This document shows, piece after piece, positions 8,721 through 17,733 of a stretch of 64,000 nt of DNA. The notes beneath the pieces are model-generated. The model was not told the DNA's origin. It did no database searches and worked only from the letters and a program-made list of their open reading frames with translations. Position 1 is the first letter of the stretch. Each line of letters opens with the position of its first letter. Source of the DNA: Paenibacillus dendrobii (GTDB lineage Bacteria; Bacillota; Bacilli; Paenibacillales; Paenibacillaceae); contig NZ_WUBI01000001.1 of the NCBI RefSeq assembly GCF_009807035.1, forward strand, positions 1,426,001-1,490,000, in the 5' to 3' direction. The translations under genes were made by a program, and so were the position numbers.

Positions 8721-9614
8721 CTAATCGTTCAAAATGTATTTCATATGTACCTGGTTTACCCGAGGCGTAAAACCCGCTTCTTCCAAAATTCGTACGAGCG
8801 CCTGCTCGGATAACGGAAGATTAACGGTACGCCGGATTACTTTTTTATCCATAGGCGCATAGACTAGAGACAACAGCGCTTTTAACAAACCCTCAGCTTC
8901 ACCTTCCGAAGCTTTCACGGCCCGGCACTGGTATAATGATGTCGAACTATGTTCCCCGCTCGCATCAAATAGTCTCTTATACAATGCATAGCCGGCAACC
9001 TCACCCTGAACGTCATACATGATGACCGATTGACCGTTCACGATGTTCTCCCAATGTGTCTGCCACGGCATATTTCCTACCGGAAGGTTCAAATGCTGAA
9101 CATCCTGCGGGATACCATAGCGATAATCATACACGTAAGGCTTATCGCTCGAAAATGCATCCGGACGCAAGTCCTCCTTATGCTCATAAAATCTCAATTT
9201 GTCGATAAGCACATATCCCATTTTCGTATACAGCTTGATCGCAGGTTCATTCTCGCTCAGCGCTTCCAGGAGGGCTACCTTGGCCCCTTTTTCCCTATAT
9301 ACGTCCAAAGCCGCGCCGATCAGCTGCCTCCCATGACCTTTGCCTCTGTACTCGGGTATGATGCCAGTACCGCCGTTCCAAGCCATCAGACGCCCGTCGA
9401 CCGTGCGGAAACCGCTCATGACGAAGCCGATTGGCCTGCCGTTATCGCAGAGGGCAACCGAGGCTTCCATGGACAGCTGGTTATCGGGAATTCTTTTCAC
9501 GAATGTCTCCACGCTCATCGTCATATCCGAAGCATATCCTTTGAACCCTTCGTTCCACAGTTCGGTAAGCTCCACAGCCGAAAATTCGCTAAATTTCTTA
9601 ATTTCCATTCCCAC
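8721..9614 (-). CDS. GNAT family N-acetyltransferase, double-domain form
   Basis: 297 residues from a GTG at 9614, which is seven bases after AAGGGGG; an ATG two codons later is further from that signal. The first GNAT domain has the acetyl-CoA pyrophosphate-binding motif IIPEYRGKGHGRQLI near residue 85-100 and the downstream LYTKMGYVLIDKLRFYEHKE. The second half (about 150-297) looks like a degenerate GNAT repeat without a clear Q/RxxGxG/A loop. The substrate is unknown. It is transcribed alone and faces away from the acyltransferase gene. Confidence 0.8.
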   Translation of the reverse strand: MGMEIKKFSEFSAVELTELWNEGFKGYASDMTMSVETFVKRIPDNQLSMEASVALCDNGRPIGFVMSGFRTVDGRLMAWNGGTGIIPEYRGKGHGRQLIGAALDVYREKGAKVALLEALSENEPAIKLYTKMGYVLIDKLRFYEHKEDLRPDAFSSDKPYVYDYRYGIPQDVQHLNLPVGNMPWQTHWENIVNGQSVIMYDVQGEVAGYALYKRLFDASGEHSSTSLYQCRAVKASEGEAEGLLKALLSLVYAPMDKKVIRRTVNLPLSEQALVRILEEAGFTPRVNQVHMKYILND

Positions 9615-9775
9615 CGGTTATCCCCCTTAATTGGAATCATTGGCATTAATCTCATAATGAACAAAATGTGAATTGAAAGCAATCATTTTGTAACTTTAAC
9701 GTGAACTCCATATGATAAGTTAGTACCTGTGAACTACTTCATTGATTAAATCATCTTGTCGGAGGCATCAGGGAA

Positions 9776-9868
9776 ATGAACATAATGGAAATGAGGATTT
9801 CCGCATACATAATGGGTTCCTTACGGGGCATTACCCTCATAGAAAGCAGGGTTTGTCCATATGTCTAA
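9776..9868 (+). CDS. 30-residue leader ORF overlapping the acyltransferase start
   Basis: ATG 9776 is preceded by GGAGG at 9761-9765 and opens a frame of 30 codons ending in TAA at 9866-9868. The stop lies just inside the next gene, whose ATG is at 9861, so the two overlap by eight bases. The peptide (MNIMEMRISAYIMGS...) is Met/Ile-rich with no recognisable family. The downstream gene itself has only a weak ribosome binding site. A role in translational coupling of the acyltransferase fits this arrangement; it is an inference. It could also be a chance frame. Confidence 0.4.
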   Translation: MNIMEMRISAYIMGSLRGITLIESRVCPYV

Positions 9869-11957
9869 TCAACATAAACTGCATAAGCGTTATATGCCGG
9901 GACTCGACGGCCTGCGAACTTTGGCAGTGCTTTTTGTCGTTTTATACCATTTGAACGTGAACTGGGCACCCGGAGGGCTGCTGGGTGTCAGTATCTTTTT
10001 TGTATTATCCGGATATCTGATTACAGATTTGTTAACCGCCGAATGGAGCCGCACGCAGACCATTGATCTTAAAGCTTTTTGGATTCGCCGCTGCAGAAGG
10101 CTGCTTCCGGCCATGCTCGTCATGATGGCAGCGATTGTGGCCTGGGTGACATTATTCAATCCTTCATTGCTGTCCGTCCTTCGCGGTGATGTGGTTTCAT
10201 CCATCTTTTACGTGAACAATTGGTACTTAATCTTTCACCAGGTCTCCTATTTTGAGAAGTTTGGTCCGGTTTCTCCCTTTGGCCATATGTGGTCCCTGGC
10301 GGTAGAAGAGCAGTTCTATCTTCTGTGGCCCTTGCTTTTGCTATTGGCTATGAAACTGCTGAAGAAGCGCGGTCCGGTCTTCCTCTTCATTCTTACGGCC
10401 GCGGCCGTTTCGGCGATCATGATGCTCATCCTGTATGATCCGGATGCGGATCCGAGCCGGGTTTATTACGGAACCGATACCCGAGCCTTTTCGCTGCTGA
10501 TTGGCGCTGCACTGAGCATCGTATGGCCGAGCCGGAAGTTAACCGTCAAAGCGGGACTTCAAACGCGCCTCGTGCTCAACGCAGCGGGAGTCATCGGCCT
10601 TGTCTCTGTATTCCTCATGGTGTGGAAAACCAATGAATATGACTCCTTCTTGTATCCCGGAGGTTTTCTGCTCCTGTCGGTCTTGACTGCAATGATCATT
10701 GCTTCTGCCGCGCATCCTGCCAGCATGGTAGGAAAGTTGCTCGGCATGAAGCCGCTTCGCTGGCTCGGCTTGCGTTCCTACAGCATTTACATATGGCATT
10801 ATCCCGTGATTATACTTACGACCCAAGCCAATTCCGACCCCGAAGTGTGGCGGGCAATTCTGCAATCTGCAGCCAGCGTGCTCCTGGCTTCCCTATCCTT
10901 CAAGTATATTGAAGAACCGATTCGGGGCGGTTTGATCGGCAGATTGTGGAACAAATTCCGCAAGGGGCATGTGAACCTGTCCAACGTACCGCTCAGGGGC
11001 TGGCTAACTTCTGCATCCGTTTTGGTCATGGTTGTGGTATCATGCGCTGGTTTTGCGCTCCGCACACCGGTGAATGCTTCAACCTTGAAAGAGGAGGCAT
11101 CCCCGGCATCTGCATCTGTTGCTCCCATGAATCGTGATGGAGACTCACCTGAAACCAAGGCGTCCGAGCAGCCTTCATCTCGCAAGCCTGTACAGGAGCA
11201 GATACCGCCAAGGGATCAACCGGATTCGAATCCGGAAGCACATCCTGAACCGGATAGCGGATTAAGTGCTGAACAGAATAAACACACAACCACAGCGAGT
11301 CCTAATCCCGAAGAAGTTCACAACACACAGCCGCATGAAGACAAAACAGATAAGACTGTAAAGTCGGTAAATTCGGATCTGCAAGATCCGTCCGAAACAA
11401 ACCCTAAATCCGGTAAAACTGCGCCTGCCGGTGAGTCAAAAGACAGCAATTCCACGGCACCGGATTCATCCAAAGCGGGAAAAAGCGCAGTACCCATCAC
11501 GGCGATTGGCGATTCCGTCATGCTGGATGCGGAACCCTTCTTGCAGAAGCTGATTTCGGAAGCTGTCATTGACGCTAAAATCGGCAGACAGATGTCGGAA
11601 GCGCCAGGCTTGATCGCAAGCCTTAGGGCGCAAGGCAAACTCGGCGACCAGGTGGTGATCGAGCTTGGAACCAATGGGCCATTCAGCAGCAAGCAGTTGA
11701 TGTCGCTCCTTGATTCCCTGCAGGACGTGCGCAAGGTCGTGCTGGTCAATGCAAGGGTACCGCGGAGCTGGGAAAGCGTCGTTAACGCATCGATAAAAAA
11801 GGCCGCGGCCGCTTACCCGAATACCACCCTTCTCGACTGGCACGCCGCAAGCAGCGGCAAATCATACTTTGAGCCGGACGGCGTTCACCTCAAACCACAA
11901 GGCGGCAAAATATTGGCAGGGCTGATTGCCGGGGAACTTGGATACAAAACCAAATGA
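9861..11957 (+). CDS. OatA-like acyltransferase (acyltransferase-3 plus SGNH domain)
   Basis: 698 residues. Residues 10-360 form the acyltransferase-3 membrane domain, with RYMPGLDGLRTLAVLFVVLYH containing the catalytic-type His30 and about ten helices. Residues about 400-545 are a Ser/Pro/Glu/Lys-rich low-complexity linker. Residues 550-698 form an extracellular SGNH esterase/transferase domain with GDS (Ser552), GTN (Asn605) and PDGVH (Asp673, His676). In this family the membrane part passes acetyl groups to the outer domain, which O-acetylates peptidoglycan muramic acid and gives lysozyme resistance, or acetylates another envelope polymer. The start overlaps the leader ORF. A strong terminator follows. 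The exact acceptor cannot be read from sequence. Confidence 0.9.
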   Translation: MSNQHKLHKRYMPGLDGLRTLAVLFVVLYHLNVNWAPGGLLGVSIFFVLSGYLITDLLTAEWSRTQTIDLKAFWIRRCRRLLPAMLVMMAAIVAWVTLFNPSLLSVLRGDVVSSIFYVNNWYLIFHQVSYFEKFGPVSPFGHMWSLAVEEQFYLLWPLLLLLAMKLLKKRGPVFLFILTAAAVSAIMMLILYDPDADPSRVYYGTDTRAFSLLIGAALSIVWPSRKLTVKAGLQTRLVLNAAGVIGLVSVFLMVWKTNEYDSFLYPGGFLLLSVLTAMIIASAAHPASMVGKLLGMKPLRWLGLRSYSIYIWHYPVIILTTQANSDPEVWRAILQSAASVLLASLSFKYIEEPIRGGLIGRLWNKFRKGHVNLSNVPLRGWLTSASVLVMVVVSCAGFALRTPVNASTLKEEASPASASVAPMNRDGDSPETKASEQPSSRKPVQEQIPPRDQPDSNPEAHPEPDSGLSAEQNKHTTTASPNPEEVHNTQPHEDKTDKTVKSVNSDLQDPSETNPKSGKTAPAGESKDSNSTAPDSSKAGKSAVPITAIGDSVMLDAEPFLQKLISEAVIDAKIGRQMSEAPGLIASLRAQGKLGDQVVIELGTNGPFSSKQLMSLLDSLQDVRKVVLVNARVPRSWESVVNASIKKAAAAYPNTTLLDWHAASSGKSYFEPDGVHLKPQGGKILAGLIAGELGYKTK

Positions 11958-11979
11958 TTCTGCACTTATCTATCATGCT

Positions 11980-12014
11980 AAAGAGGACTTCTTCCTTGAA
12001 GAGGTCCTCTTTTC
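11980..12014 (+). terminator. Intrinsic terminator of the acyltransferase gene
   Basis: A 12-base-pair stem (AGAGGACTTCTT paired with AAGAGGTCCTCT, one G-T pair), a five-base loop and a TTTT tail, starting about 22 bases after the stop codon. Confidence 0.85.
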
Positions 12015-12142
12015 ATATTGTAATGCGCTAATGGCATGCGGTTTGGGTTAATGTATCGTTGAAAAGGAGATGGTCTGGTGAAGCAAGAGGAGGAAAAGGG
12101 TGAATACTGCGGAAGAGCCGGGGTGGAAACAACGGTGCATCA

Positions 12143-13054
12143 CTAAGCATCATGGGGCCGCTCCGAAAGCGAGCCTTCGATAATCGCATCCAGCAACCCG
12201 CCAAAAGATATTCCGGCCGCCTGGGCGCTGCGCGGAAGCAAACTGGTACGGGTCATGCCCGGCAGCGTATTGACCTCAAGAATATAGGGAACGCCGTCTT
12301 TCAGCATGATATCGATTCGCGCATAGACGGAGCATTTCATGGCCTGATAGCTTGTTTCCGCCGCCTGAAGAATGCGTTCCAGGGTCTCTTTGTCAAAAGT
12401 AACGACCTGTTCGTCACACTGTCCCGGTTCATATTTCGACGTATAATCAAAAAACTCCGCACCTGGCTTAATGGAAACAATCGGCAGATGCTGTCCATTC
12501 AAGATGCTGCAGGTGATCTCCTCGCCTTGGATATATTCCTCGAGCAGGACCTCCTCGCCGAAGGAAAAAGCGGTTTGGACCGCATCAAGCAGCCGCTCCT
12601 CGTTTCTGACCAGCGTAACCCCGATGCTTGAGCCGCCCGCATTCGGTTTGACAACGAGGGGATACCCGAATGAATCCATTCTGCCGTCCCCCAGATCTGC
12701 CATGCTTCGCAAAACCGTCCAATCCGGCGTATGCAGACCTTCGTAACGAAGCAGTTTCTTGCTCAGATCCTTATCCATGCACAAACTGCTCGATAAGAGT
12801 GAGCATCCCGTGTACGGAATTCCCATCGTTTCAAGCGTGCCTTGAATCGTGCCGTCCTCCCCATAGCTGCCGTGGAGCGCGAGGAGAGCGATATCAATCC
12901 CCTTCGCCTGTTCCAGCAAATCCTGCTTCTGCTTGATATCGATCGGGATGACCTCATATTTGCCAGAATCCAGATTCGCCATCATCTCCTGGCCCGTTGC
13001 CAGTGATACTTCCCGTTCGGAAGAAACGCCCCCCATAATTACGCCAACCTTCAT
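12143..13054 (-). CDS. ddl: D-alanine--D-alanine ligase
   Basis: 303 residues from ATG 13054 (eight bases after GGAGG); the adjacent ATG at 13057 gives one more Met. ATP-grasp features are all present: VGVIMGGVSSEREVSL at the N-terminus, LALHGSYGEDGTIQG, PLVVKPNAGGSSIGV, EEYIQGEEITCSIL and the metal-binding EVNTLPGMT. The enzyme joins two D-Ala molecules with ATP in the cytosol for the peptidoglycan stem peptide. The length is at the short end of the family (the DdlB type is about 300-310). The start overlaps the stop of the upstream MocR-type regulator (TAATG), so the two are translated as a pair. Confidence 0.95.
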   Translation of the reverse strand: MKVGVIMGGVSSEREVSLATGQEMMANLDSGKYEVIPIDIKQKQDLLEQAKGIDIALLALHGSYGEDGTIQGTLETMGIPYTGCSLLSSSLCMDKDLSKKLLRYEGLHTPDWTVLRSMADLGDGRMDSFGYPLVVKPNAGGSSIGVTLVRNEERLLDAVQTAFSFGEEVLLEEYIQGEEITCSILNGQHLPIVSIKPGAEFFDYTSKYEPGQCDEQVVTFDKETLERILQAAETSYQAMKCSVYARIDIMLKDGVPYILEVNTLPGMTRTSLLPRSAQAAGISFGGLLDAIIEGSLSERPHDA

Positions 13055-13056
13055 CA

Positions 13057-14505
13057 TTATGCCTCCATTCTCTTTTTGACCGCGCTGCCGATAATTTGAA
13101 TGCCTCTGTGCAACTCGTCATCGCTTACCCGTGAAAAGCCCAACCGGAGCGTGTTAGACCCGCCGCCATCGGTAAAAAATACGTCCCCTGCAGTGTAAAC
13201 TACGCCCTGTTCATAGCACTCGCCGAGTATTTCCCTGGCATTGCAGAACTCTTCCAATTCAATGAACAAATGCAGTCCTCCCGATCCGGTCAGACGCTTA
13301 AAGGGAATATACTGATGGCAATATTGGACTGCCAGCTCATGCTTGCGTTTATACTCCGATTTCGCCCGTTTGAGGTACTTCTCGAAATTCCCATTGTGGA
13401 AATATTGATATAAAACGGCCTGATCGAGCGTAGATGTATGAATATTGCGTGCGCGCTTCACGCTGACCAGCGCATCAATCAACTCGCGGTCAGCCGCAAT
13501 CCAGCCGATCCGGATGCCTGGAAACAGGATTTTGGAAAAACTGCCCAGATAAATAATGCTGTTGCCTTCTCCCCCAAAAGCAGCCAATGGGGCCATATGC
13601 GAACCTGAATAACGCAGCTCTTCATTAAAGCCATCCTCAATCAGCGGAATTCTGTGTTCGGCTAGGAGGCGCAGCACTTCGACCCGTTTCTCGGCCGACA
13701 TGACAATGCCGGTAGGGTTATGGTATGAAGGCGTGAGATACGCAAGACCAAACTCCTGCTCCTTCAGTGCCTGCTCAAAAGCCTCCAGTCTTACCCCATC
13801 CTGATCCATCGGAATTCCTGTAATGTCATAACCATGCAATCGGGATATCTTAATCGCGGTATGGTGTGTGGGATTCTCGCATAGAATGTGCTTCTTCGGA
13901 ACCTCAAGCGAAGACAGGATGATGTCATATGCTTCTGTAAAACCATTCGTTATTAAAATATCCTTGCCTTCCATATCCACGCCTTTGGTCTCCATATAGC
14001 CCGTCAGATATTGAATCAACGGTTTGTAGCCTTTGGCATAGCCGTAATTCAGCAGGATTTCCCCTTCCAGCGACATGCGGTCCAAAAAAGCGCGTTTCAC
14101 GTTGGCGAGGTCGAACAGCTTCTCATCCGGCGCGATGCTGGCGAAGTTGATCATTCCTCTCTCCCCGCGCAAATCCCGCTTCATCAGATCATAATCGACC
14201 GCCTGTTTCGCCGTGCTGTTCAGACGCTGCTGCCAATCCGTCGACCAGGACGGGACCGAGGCGATACCGACCCGGGAAACAAAACTCCCCTTGGAATGCA
14301 CGGTGTAGATGAATCCCTCCTCCTCAAGCTCCGAATACACGGTCACCAGCGTATTGCGGCTAATCCCGAGCATGGTGCTAAGTTCTCGCGTAGAAGGAAG
14401 CTTCTGATCCACCCTGCCCTTGCCTTTGGTAATCCACTGCTTCAAATATTCTTTAACCTGCACCGTCAATGGCCGGCCTTCTATAATTTTAAAATCGGTG
14501 AACAT
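13057..14505 (-). CDS. MocR/GabR-type PLP-dependent transcriptional regulator, DdlR-like
   Basis: 482 residues from ATG 14505, preceded by GGAGGG. A GntR-type winged helix occupies about residues 1-80 (LPSTRELSTMLGISRNTLVTVY). An aminotransferase class I domain covers about 115-480, with TPSYHNPTG at 258-266 and the PLP-binding Lys325 in GSFSK. Such proteins use PLP and an amino acid as signal and do not act as free enzymes. The gene overlaps ddl by one base (TAATG). MocR-type regulators of ddl (DdlR) are known in Brevibacillus, so control of D-Ala-D-Ala ligase by this protein is the best guess. No clear direct-repeat operator could be assigned upstream. Confidence 0.88.
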   Translation of the reverse strand: MFTDFKIIEGRPLTVQVKEYLKQWITKGKGRVDQKLPSTRELSTMLGISRNTLVTVYSELEEEGFIYTVHSKGSFVSRVGIASVPSWSTDWQQRLNSTAKQAVDYDLMKRDLRGERGMINFASIAPDEKLFDLANVKRAFLDRMSLEGEILLNYGYAKGYKPLIQYLTGYMETKGVDMEGKDILITNGFTEAYDIILSSLEVPKKHILCENPTHHTAIKISRLHGYDITGIPMDQDGVRLEAFEQALKEQEFGLAYLTPSYHNPTGIVMSAEKRVEVLRLLAEHRIPLIEDGFNEELRYSGSHMAPLAAFGGEGNSIIYLGSFSKILFPGIRIGWIAADRELIDALVSVKRARNIHTSTLDQAVLYQYFHNGNFEKYLKRAKSEYKRKHELAVQYCHQYIPFKRLTGSGGLHLFIELEEFCNAREILGECYEQGVVYTAGDVFFTDGGGSNTLRLGFSRVSDDELHRGIQIIGSAVKKRMEA

Positions 14506-14704
14506 ATCGTGATCCCTCCGTACTACTATCTTTGCATAAAGCTTAAGCGGAAGAAAGATCCACCCCACCGTGTTTTGACGGCAGGCGTGGTTTGGCTTGG
14601 CATAACGGCAAAAAGGGCCATCCCCAAGATCCCTGACCCAGACCTTGGGAAGTGCCCCAGAATTCAATTTATGTTGAACCGCCGTGAGTACTTGCTGATG
14701 CTGC

Positions 14705-15109
14705 TTAATCTTTTACCAGCTCAAACAGTTCTACAATGAGAACCGTATCATCTTTCAAGATGATCTCGAGATCCTTCCAAGCCAATCGATGGTCATCCTG
14801 AAACTGCCCGATGTTATTCCCATTTCCTTCACCCTGTACTAGCCTTAAGTCCGGATTTCCAAATGTAGTCTCGAACACTTCTATAAGTCTCACATTGCAT
14901 CTGGCTGTACCTTGTTTATCGTAAACCGTTACGATTTGACCGACCGGCTCGTAGGTAGCATGCAGTTCTTCTTCGGAATATTCCTCTTTCGGAGCGCAAG
15001 TGGCCGTCTTTTCTCCCCGGAGAATTTGTCCGATCAACATCTCACCTAATTCATTATCGCCTTCCCAGCCAAAAACCATTCGAAATCCATTTTCCTTCAA
15101 ATCTGACAT
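14705..15109 (-). CDS. ASCH domain protein
   Basis: 134 residues. The ASCH (PUA-like) fold is indicated by [28 protein letters not shown], where GEKTAT is the conserved GxKxxT-like motif, then [23 protein letters not shown] and the C-terminal [26 protein letters not shown] proteins are thought to bind RNA or nucleotides, and some of them are amidohydrolases acting on acylcytidines. It is the last of three closely spaced minus-strand genes (radical SAM, OsmC, ASCH), with gaps of 20-32 bases, so it may be cotranscribed with them. No functional link between the three is obvious. Confidence 0.8.
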   Translation of the reverse strand: MSDLKENGFRMVFGWEGDNELGEMLIGQILRGEKTATCAPKEEYSEEELHATYEPVGQIVTVYDKQGTARCNVRLIEVFETTFGNPDLRLVQGEGNGNNIGQFQDDHRLAWKDLEIILKDDTVLIVELFELVKD

Positions 15110-15141
15110 TTGAAATTCTCCTTCACACCTGTACCTAACCT

Positions 15142-15591
15142 CTAATGTTCGCTTCTCTCGATGCGCGGCTCCGTGGATAATGCCACATTGCCGGCAAGAG
15201 CACGGGAGATCATGCAGGAACCTTCCGCTTTTTCCGCCAATCTTCTGGCATGCTCCACATCTCTGTCCTCGGCATCGGATTTCAGTAGTACATAGGGTTT
15301 ATGCGTAATGCTGACGTACGTAAAAATGTTATTCGTGACGTCCACGATGCCTTCCGACTGGAGCGACAGCTTCTCAACCGGCAAACCGCCCCGCTCCATC
15401 ATCGCTGCCAGCGTAATCAAGTAACAGGTCGCAGCAGCGCCAAGCAGCATCTCGTCCGGATTGGTGCCGATACCCGGTCCACCCATCTCCTTGGGAATGG
15501 AAATAGCGGTCTTCAGCTGACCGGCTTCGATCCTCCCTTCGCTATTGCGGCCTCCGTCCCACTCTGCCTGCAATATAAATGAATGATTCAT
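15142..15591 (-). CDS. OsmC/Ohr family peroxiredoxin-like protein
   Basis: 149 residues. OsmC-family layout with the first redox Cys56 in [19 protein letters not shown] and the second Cys126 in [10 protein letters not shown]; both catalytic cysteines are therefore kept. The N-terminal NPDEMLLGA stretch is typical of the family. Family members reduce organic hydroperoxides in the cytosol using dihydrolipoamide or other thiols. It lies 20 bases downstream of the radical SAM gene and upstream of the ASCH gene on the same strand. Confidence 0.88.
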   Translation of the reverse strand: MNHSFILQAEWDGGRNSEGRIEAGQLKTAISIPKEMGGPGIGTNPDEMLLGAAATCYLITLAAMMERGGLPVEKLSLQSEGIVDVTNNIFTYVSITHKPYVLLKSDAEDRDVEHARRLAEKAEGSCMISRALAGNVALSTEPRIERSEH

Positions 15592-15611
15592 CGTTATCAG
15601 CTCCTTGGTTG

Positions 15612-16532
15612 TCAGACTGTTGCGGCTTCAGATTCAGCGGCAAATCCGTTGGCCTTATGGTTAAAGCGTTTCCGGTATCCACATTTGCGGCAAAGCTCTT
15701 CCACCACTTCACGTCGTGAAAATCCGTCTACGATATTCGTAGCCCGCTCGCCTTCGATAATGTCTGTAAAAGCATTCTTATAAATATTACCCAAATTGAT
15801 GACACCTTCTCCGTCCAGGCAGCATGGGATGACGGTACCGTCCACCAGCACGCCCGCCTGGTTGCGCAGACCATGACAGAAGCCCGGTCCAAAATCCTCC
15901 TCCGCCTTCAAGTCCGGCCATTCGAACTCATGGTCCATATTAATGTAAATCCGGTCCGCAATTTTAATGCCTTTGCCGGGCTCTACTTTTTCGTCAATGT
16001 TGTAATCCAGATCAAATTCGTTCTCGATATATTCAAGCATTTCGCGGTTACGGCTTCGCTCCAGATTCGTTGCGTTGTTCATATCGAGATTCCATAGTCT
16101 AAGGGATACGATCAGTTTCGATTGTGCCACGGCTTCTTTGACAAAGTTGAGTACCTTGGCAATATAGAGATCCTTGTCCTTGGACCCTTCATGACCGTCA
16201 AAGCTGTGCAGGGAAAAGTTCATCTGCCGCAGTGCAGGCTTGTTCATCAGTTTCGGTCCTGCCTTATGCAGCAGTGTTCCGTTGGAGGTAATGTTCACTT
16301 TAAAGCCCTTTTCATGGGCGATATCCAGCAACTGGTCGATATGGGGATGAAGCAATGGCTCGCCTTTGACATGAAAATAAATATAATCTGTATACGGCTT
16401 GATTTCATCGAGTGTATGGGTAAACTGCTCAATTGTTATATAATTCGTAGCCCTGTGCGTTGGTGGGCAAAAGGTGCAGGCCAGATTGCAGCGGCTTGTC
16501 AGCTCGACATAAAACTTTTTGAATCTCTTCAT
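15612..16532 (-). CDS. Radical SAM/SPASM domain protein
   Basis: 306 residues. The [4Fe-4S]-SAM motif CNLACTFC uses Cys15, Cys19 and Cys22 in the usual CxxxCxxC spacing. FHVKGEPLLHP and ITSNGTLL follow, as in the radical SAM barrel. The C-terminal part is Cys-rich (FCHGLRNQAGVLVDGTVIPCCLDGEG, then LCRKCGYRKRF), which marks a SPASM auxiliary cluster domain. SPASM proteins modify peptides or proteins or act in cofactor biosynthesis. No precursor peptide gene is visible next to it. It is divergent from tgl, with about 190 bases between. Confidence 0.85.
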   Translation of the reverse strand: MKRFKKFYVELTSRCNLACTFCPPTHRATNYITIEQFTHTLDEIKPYTDYIYFHVKGEPLLHPHIDQLLDIAHEKGFKVNITSNGTLLHKAGPKLMNKPALRQMNFSLHSFDGHEGSKDKDLYIAKVLNFVKEAVAQSKLIVSLRLWNLDMNNATNLERSRNREMLEYIENEFDLDYNIDEKVEPGKGIKIADRIYINMDHEFEWPDLKAEEDFGPGFCHGLRNQAGVLVDGTVIPCCLDGEGVINLGNIYKNAFTDIIEGERATNIVDGFSRREVVEELCRKCGYRKRFNHKANGFAAESEAATV

Positions 16533-16718
16533 TGTGATTGCTCCAGTCTGCTTCTTATAATCAGTAGTCCTTACAAAATAGTATAGTAGAACCCTGGCAA
16601 TGGCAACCTTATCAGCCCCTTAAGCCCAGTTTTGCGCCAAAAATCTGAGCGGATATGACATTTCTTGGCTTGTATGCATCATATGCTCTACTTAGGCTGA
16701 AAGGAGCGTGAGGCAGAA

Positions 16719-17549
16719 GTGATTATGATCGGTGATCAGGAAGCTGTGCTCGAGGTGGGAACCTGGCCCCCTTTATGGCAGAAAATTTACCTTTCCAAGA
16801 AAAACAGTCCTACCGTGTACCGGTATGAATCGCTCGAACATTTGAAATTCGAGCTTAAGCTCAGGAACGCAATTGTAGAAGCGGCCAAGGCGCTGAAGCG
16901 GAGCGGCGTACAGTTCGAAACGTTCGAGCATTCCCACTGCAATGAACAATTTTGGAATCTGAACAGCAAAGGCGGTTTTGAGCTGAAGCAAGGCGTCACG
17001 CCGGCGGAAGGAATCCGTGACATTTTTGCCAATGGATCTTTATATGGCTTTGAGTGCGCCACAGCGATTGTCATCGTCTTGTACAAGGGTGTGCTCGATT
17101 CCATTCAGGAGAAGGATTTTAACAGGATGTTTGCGGATTTGCTGCTCTATGACTGGCATTATGACAGCGACCTGCGTCTGATTGAAAAACATGGGGCGCC
17201 CCAATCGTTTCCGGGTGACGTGCTTTACTTCAAAAATCCGGATGTAAATCCCGAGCAGATCGAATGGCAGGGCGAAAATACCATCAAGCTTGAGGAAGAT
17301 TTGTACTATGGACACGGGATCGGTATCGTGACGTCGCAGGCCATCATTTCCAAACTTAACAGGCACCGCATTCCGGGAAGCGAGGTTTCCGCCTACTTGA
17401 CCGATCAGGTTATTTATCCGGACTTCCTCTACCTGTCCCAATTTGAAGCAGGCAATTCAGGGATCCATCCTGATGCGGTTCAGCAGGCTTTTATGTCAGA
17501 AGGCGGCATTGCCTCGCAAATCGGACGCAGACGATATTTGTTTTCTTGA
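16719..17549 (+). CDS. tgl: Spore coat protein-glutamine gamma-glutamyltransferase Tgl
   Basis: 276 residues from GTG 16719; ATG 16725 two codons later is an equally possible start (AAGGAG lies at 16701-16706). The sequence matches the Bacillus Tgl family: the catalytic Cys113 lies in SLYGFECATAIVIVLYKG, followed by LLLYDWHYDSDL and the late YYGHGIGIVT with the family His. Tgl forms epsilon-(gamma-glutamyl)lysine bonds that cross-link coat proteins such as GerQ on the spore surface. The protein is about 30 residues longer than the Bacillus subtilis enzyme (245), mostly at the C-terminus. Upstream, CATATGCTC partly resembles a sporulation -10 element, as expected for a mother-cell gene, but the match is imperfect. 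Confidence 0.93.
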   Translation: MIMIGDQEAVLEVGTWPPLWQKIYLSKKNSPTVYRYESLEHLKFELKLRNAIVEAAKALKRSGVQFETFEHSHCNEQFWNLNSKGGFELKQGVTPAEGIRDIFANGSLYGFECATAIVIVLYKGVLDSIQEKDFNRMFADLLLYDWHYDSDLRLIEKHGAPQSFPGDVLYFKNPDVNPEQIEWQGENTIKLEEDLYYGHGIGIVTSQAIISKLNRHRIPGSEVSAYLTDQVIYPDFLYLSQFEAGNSGIHPDAVQQAFMSEGGIASQIGRRRYLFS

Positions 17550-17564
17550 CTTAGGTGTCCTTCG

Positions 17565-17591
17565 GCTGGCGCGTGATGCGGCAGCTTTTTT
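17565..17591 (+). terminator. Intrinsic terminator of tgl
   Basis: GCTGGCGC and GCGGCAGC pair around a five-base loop with a single G-G mismatch and are followed by six T, 16 bases after the tgl stop. Confidence 0.7.
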
Positions 17592-17685
17592 CTATGAAAG
17601 CCATGCAGGAATATCGAATCATGTCAAAAGATTCACCTAATTTAGCTTATTTTGTAAACGTTTATAGACCATCTCTCCAGGTCGG

Positions 17686-17694
17686 TGCTATAAT
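17686..17694 (+). promoter_or_regulatory. Extended -10 promoter of the chemoreceptor gene
   Basis: TGCTATAAT is a perfect extended -10 element. No good -35 is present, as is usual for such promoters. It lies 40 bases before the chemoreceptor start and rules out an in-frame ATG at 17695 as the true start. Confidence 0.6.
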
Positions 17695-17733
17695 ATGGTA
17701 GAATTAGTACATACTAAGGAGGCCTATTGTCCT

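Noticed and set aside
12078..12146. Possible 22-codon ORF starting GTG 12078 after AAAAGGAG
   Set aside because: The signal is decent, but the frame is short, has no family pattern, lies just after a terminator and runs into the end of ddl on the other strand. No supporting promoter.
16640..16695. Sigma-K or sigma-E promoter ahead of tgl
   Set aside because: CATATGCTC matches only in part and the -35 spacing is off. Mentioned under tgl but not called as a feature.
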